From Rummeliibacillus sp. POC4 (lineage in GTDB: Bacteria > Bacillota > Bacilli > Bacillales_A > Planococcaceae), in NCBI RefSeq assembly GCF_003576525.1, contig NZ_QWUA01000001.1, positions 46,752-110,751 of the forward strand: a DNA stretch of 64,000 nucleotides. Direction: 5' to 3'. Position 1 is the first letter of the stretch. Each line of letters begins with the position of its first letter. This document shows positions 62,599 to 64,000 of the stretch, one piece after another. A program made the translations under genes and the position numbers. The notes under the pieces are model-generated. The model was not told the origin of the DNA. It did no database searches and saw nothing but the letters and a program-made list of their open reading frames with translations.

Positions 62599-63555
62599 AT
62601 GCTGGCACATTTAATCGCCTGTACGCTTGGGGTAGTACTAGATCGTTTTATCGGTGATCCGCCCAAAATGCCGCATCCTGTAAGATGGATAGGTAATCTA
62701 ATTCAATGGCTTACTATTCACTTGAATAAGGGCAAATTTCGAAAGTTAAAAGGATTACTTCTTGTTATGATAGTTGTTGGAATATCAACTGTTGTAAGCT
62801 ACGCCATTGTTATTGCTGCTTATACGGTGGGAACGATCTTCGGCATATTAGTGGAAGGCATAATGATTGCCGTAGCTCTAGCACAAAAGAGTCTCCAACA
62901 AGCTGCGATGGACGTTTATACGCCACTCGTTGGAGGAGACTTAAAAGAAGCACGCGTAAAGCTTTCATGGATTGTCGGTCGAGACACTGAAAAGTTATCT
63001 GTACCAGAAGTGACGAGGGGTGTAGTAGAAACGGTATCTGAAAATACAAGCGATGGCGTTACAGCTCCGTTATTCTGGGCATTCCTATTTGGTGCAACAG
63101 GAGCCTGGATGTACAAGGCTGTCAATACACTTGACTCAATGGTTGCTTATAAGAATGAAGAATATGGAGATTTCGGATATGTTGCTGCACATACAGATGA
63201 TGTTTTTAATTACATACCGAGCAGAATAACTGGATTTCTTATGTTAATCGGGACAAAAAAAGAGTCTTTGCATTCATTTTCATATCGTCTTAAAGGATGG
63301 TTAAGAGATGCTAAACAACATCCAAGTCCTAATAGTGGATTTTTAGAAGCAGCAACAGCCTATCAACTTGGTATTCAACTAGGCGGAACAAATCGTTATA
63401 AAGGAATTATTTCTGAACGAGCAAAAATGGGAGAACCAGAAACAGAACTTGCACCAAAACATATTAAACTAGCAATTGAACAAATGCACACAGTGACAAC
63501 TTGGTTTTGGCTAATAGGTGTAGTAATAGGAGGAATTTATATTGTCATTACCTAA
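62599..63555 (+). CDS. cbiB: Adenosylcobinamide-phosphate synthase CbiB
   Basis: Integral membrane enzyme of 318 residues that attaches (R)-1-amino-2-propanol phosphate (or related) to adenosylcobyric acid. Motifs: DRFIGDPPKMPHPVRWIG at 15-32, VSENTSDGVTAPLFW near 160, NTLDSMVAYKNEEYGDFG, and PNSGFLEAATAYQLGIQLGG near 255. Four to five membrane helices. ATG after AAGGGGTG; upstream open codons lie within the btuD-cbiZ end. It rebuilds the lower-ligand arm after CbiZ cleavage. Confidence 0.95.
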   Translation: MLAHLIACTLGVVLDRFIGDPPKMPHPVRWIGNLIQWLTIHLNKGKFRKLKGLLLVMIVVGISTVVSYAIVIAAYTVGTIFGILVEGIMIAVALAQKSLQQAAMDVYTPLVGGDLKEARVKLSWIVGRDTEKLSVPEVTRGVVETVSENTSDGVTAPLFWAFLFGATGAWMYKAVNTLDSMVAYKNEEYGDFGYVAAHTDDVFNYIPSRITGFLMLIGTKKESLHSFSYRLKGWLRDAKQHPSPNSGFLEAATAYQLGIQLGGTNRYKGIISERAKMGEPETELAPKHIKLAIEQMHTVTTWFWLIGVVIGGIYIVIT

Positions 63556-64000
63556 TCATGGCGCTAATCCACATCGTTTATATGAACAATTATCCATAAA
63601 AAAACCTATGGAAATGATTGATTTTAGTGAAAATGTAAATCCTGCTGGACCACCATCTTTCATTCGAGAAAAGTGGGATGACTTATTTCCACTAATTTCA
63701 CGTTATCCAGATCCACAAGGACAACCTTTTTTGGCTGCTATAGCAAAGTTTCATAATGTTGATGAGGAACAAGTGTTATTGGGAAACGGAGCTGCAGAGA
63801 TATTCTCATTATTGGCAACCATATTTCAACGCAAAAGGGCTATCATTATTCATCCAACATTTTCTGAATATGAAGCAACTTTGGCAGCTAATCATGTTGA
63901 AATGGTTCATATCGAGGTCGATGACATAACAACTTGGAAGTTACCGATTGTTCAAATTATTAAAGACATGCAACAAGCTGATATTTTATATCTTTGTACA
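63542..64000 (+). CDS. cobD: Threonine-phosphate decarboxylase CobD-like (partial at right edge)
   Basis: The first 153 codons of a class I/II PLP aminotransferase-fold protein, continuing beyond the window. TTG start eight bases after TAGGAGG, overlapping cbiB by 14 bases. The opening HGANPHRLYEQLSI, then IDFSENVNPAGPP, RYPDPQGQPFLAAIA and LLGNGAAEIF, matches CobD/HisC-type enzymes. In this context CobD makes (R)-1-amino-2-propanol phosphate for CbiB. The PLP lysine lies outside the window. Confidence 0.88.
   Translation, partial: MSLPNHGANPHRLYEQLSIKKPMEMIDFSENVNPAGPPSFIREKWDDLFPLISRYPDPQGQPFLAAIAKFHNVDEEQVLLGNGAAEIFSLLATIFQRKRAIIIHPTFSEYEATLAANHVEMVHIEVDDITTWKLPIVQIIKDMQQADILYLCT

Overview
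The window comes from a low-GC Gram-positive, aerobic, endospore-forming bacterium of the order Bacillales. The evidence is strong AAGGAGG-type ribosome binding sites, T-run terminators, spore genes (gerQ, rsfA, pbpG), bacillithiol synthesis (bshB2/yojF), coproheme decarboxylase hemQ and octanoyl-relay lipL. Gene order from about 41.3 to 57.6 kb (pdxK, ung, ywdI, ywdK, gerQ, hemQ, lipL, rsfA, ywfO, ywgA, ywhB, ywhD, pbpG, ywiB, argS) follows the ywd-ywf-ywh-ywi block of Bacillus subtilis. The kdp system and the intergenic repeats suggest the Planococcaceae (Lysinibacillus/Solibacillus-like), but that assignment is inference.

Layout. 0-5 kb: end of a flavin reductase gene, topB, a hypothetical gene, ybaK, a YczE-type membrane protein and a decayed small gene. 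5.1-13.2 kb: a complete high-affinity K+ uptake locus, with kdpFABC plus an extra 30-codon membrane ORF on the minus strand and divergent kdpDE. 13.4-14.7 kb: kbl. 14.9-17.6 kb: a SAM-riboswitch-controlled methionine transporter (metQ-metN-metI). 17.8-19.9 kb: methionine salvage genes mtnE and mtnU, divergent. 20-22 kb: a 21-bp tandem repeat, then a LexA-boxed Y-family polymerase with a YolD-like partner. 22-24.9 kb: a second SAM-riboswitch methionine transporter (metN-metI-metQ). 25-29.8 kb: a membrane protein, threonine dehydrogenase tdh, a YflT stress protein, an acyl-CoA synthetase and preQ1-riboswitch-controlled queT. 30-33 kb: a three-gene ABC importer of the TrpXYZ type. 33-41.3 kb: ilvA, a UvrD-like helicase, bacillithiol genes, a lone permease domain and a divergent CorA-like protein. 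41.3-57.7 kb: the conserved ywd-ywi block. 57.65-58.5 kb: a GC-rich structured repeat cluster with a 376-bp tandem duplication. 58.9-64 kb: a cobalamin-riboswitch operon (btuF, btuC, a btuD-cbiZ fusion, cbiB, and cobD cut by the right edge).

Functional links. kbl and tdh, 12 kb apart, encode the two steps from threonine to glycine plus acetyl-CoA, and both carry the same 20-bp palindrome upstream. Methionine import and salvage genes are grouped, and both transporters are under SAM control. The cobalamin operon combines uptake of corrinoids with remodelling and reassembly (CbiZ, CbiB, CobD).

The most unusual non-coding signals are the shared threonine palindrome, three unrelated intergenic arrays that all repeat every 21 bp, the duplicated GC-rich hairpin repeats, and the small ORF in front of kdpF. 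No tRNA, rRNA, CRISPR array, prophage or insertion sequence was recognised.
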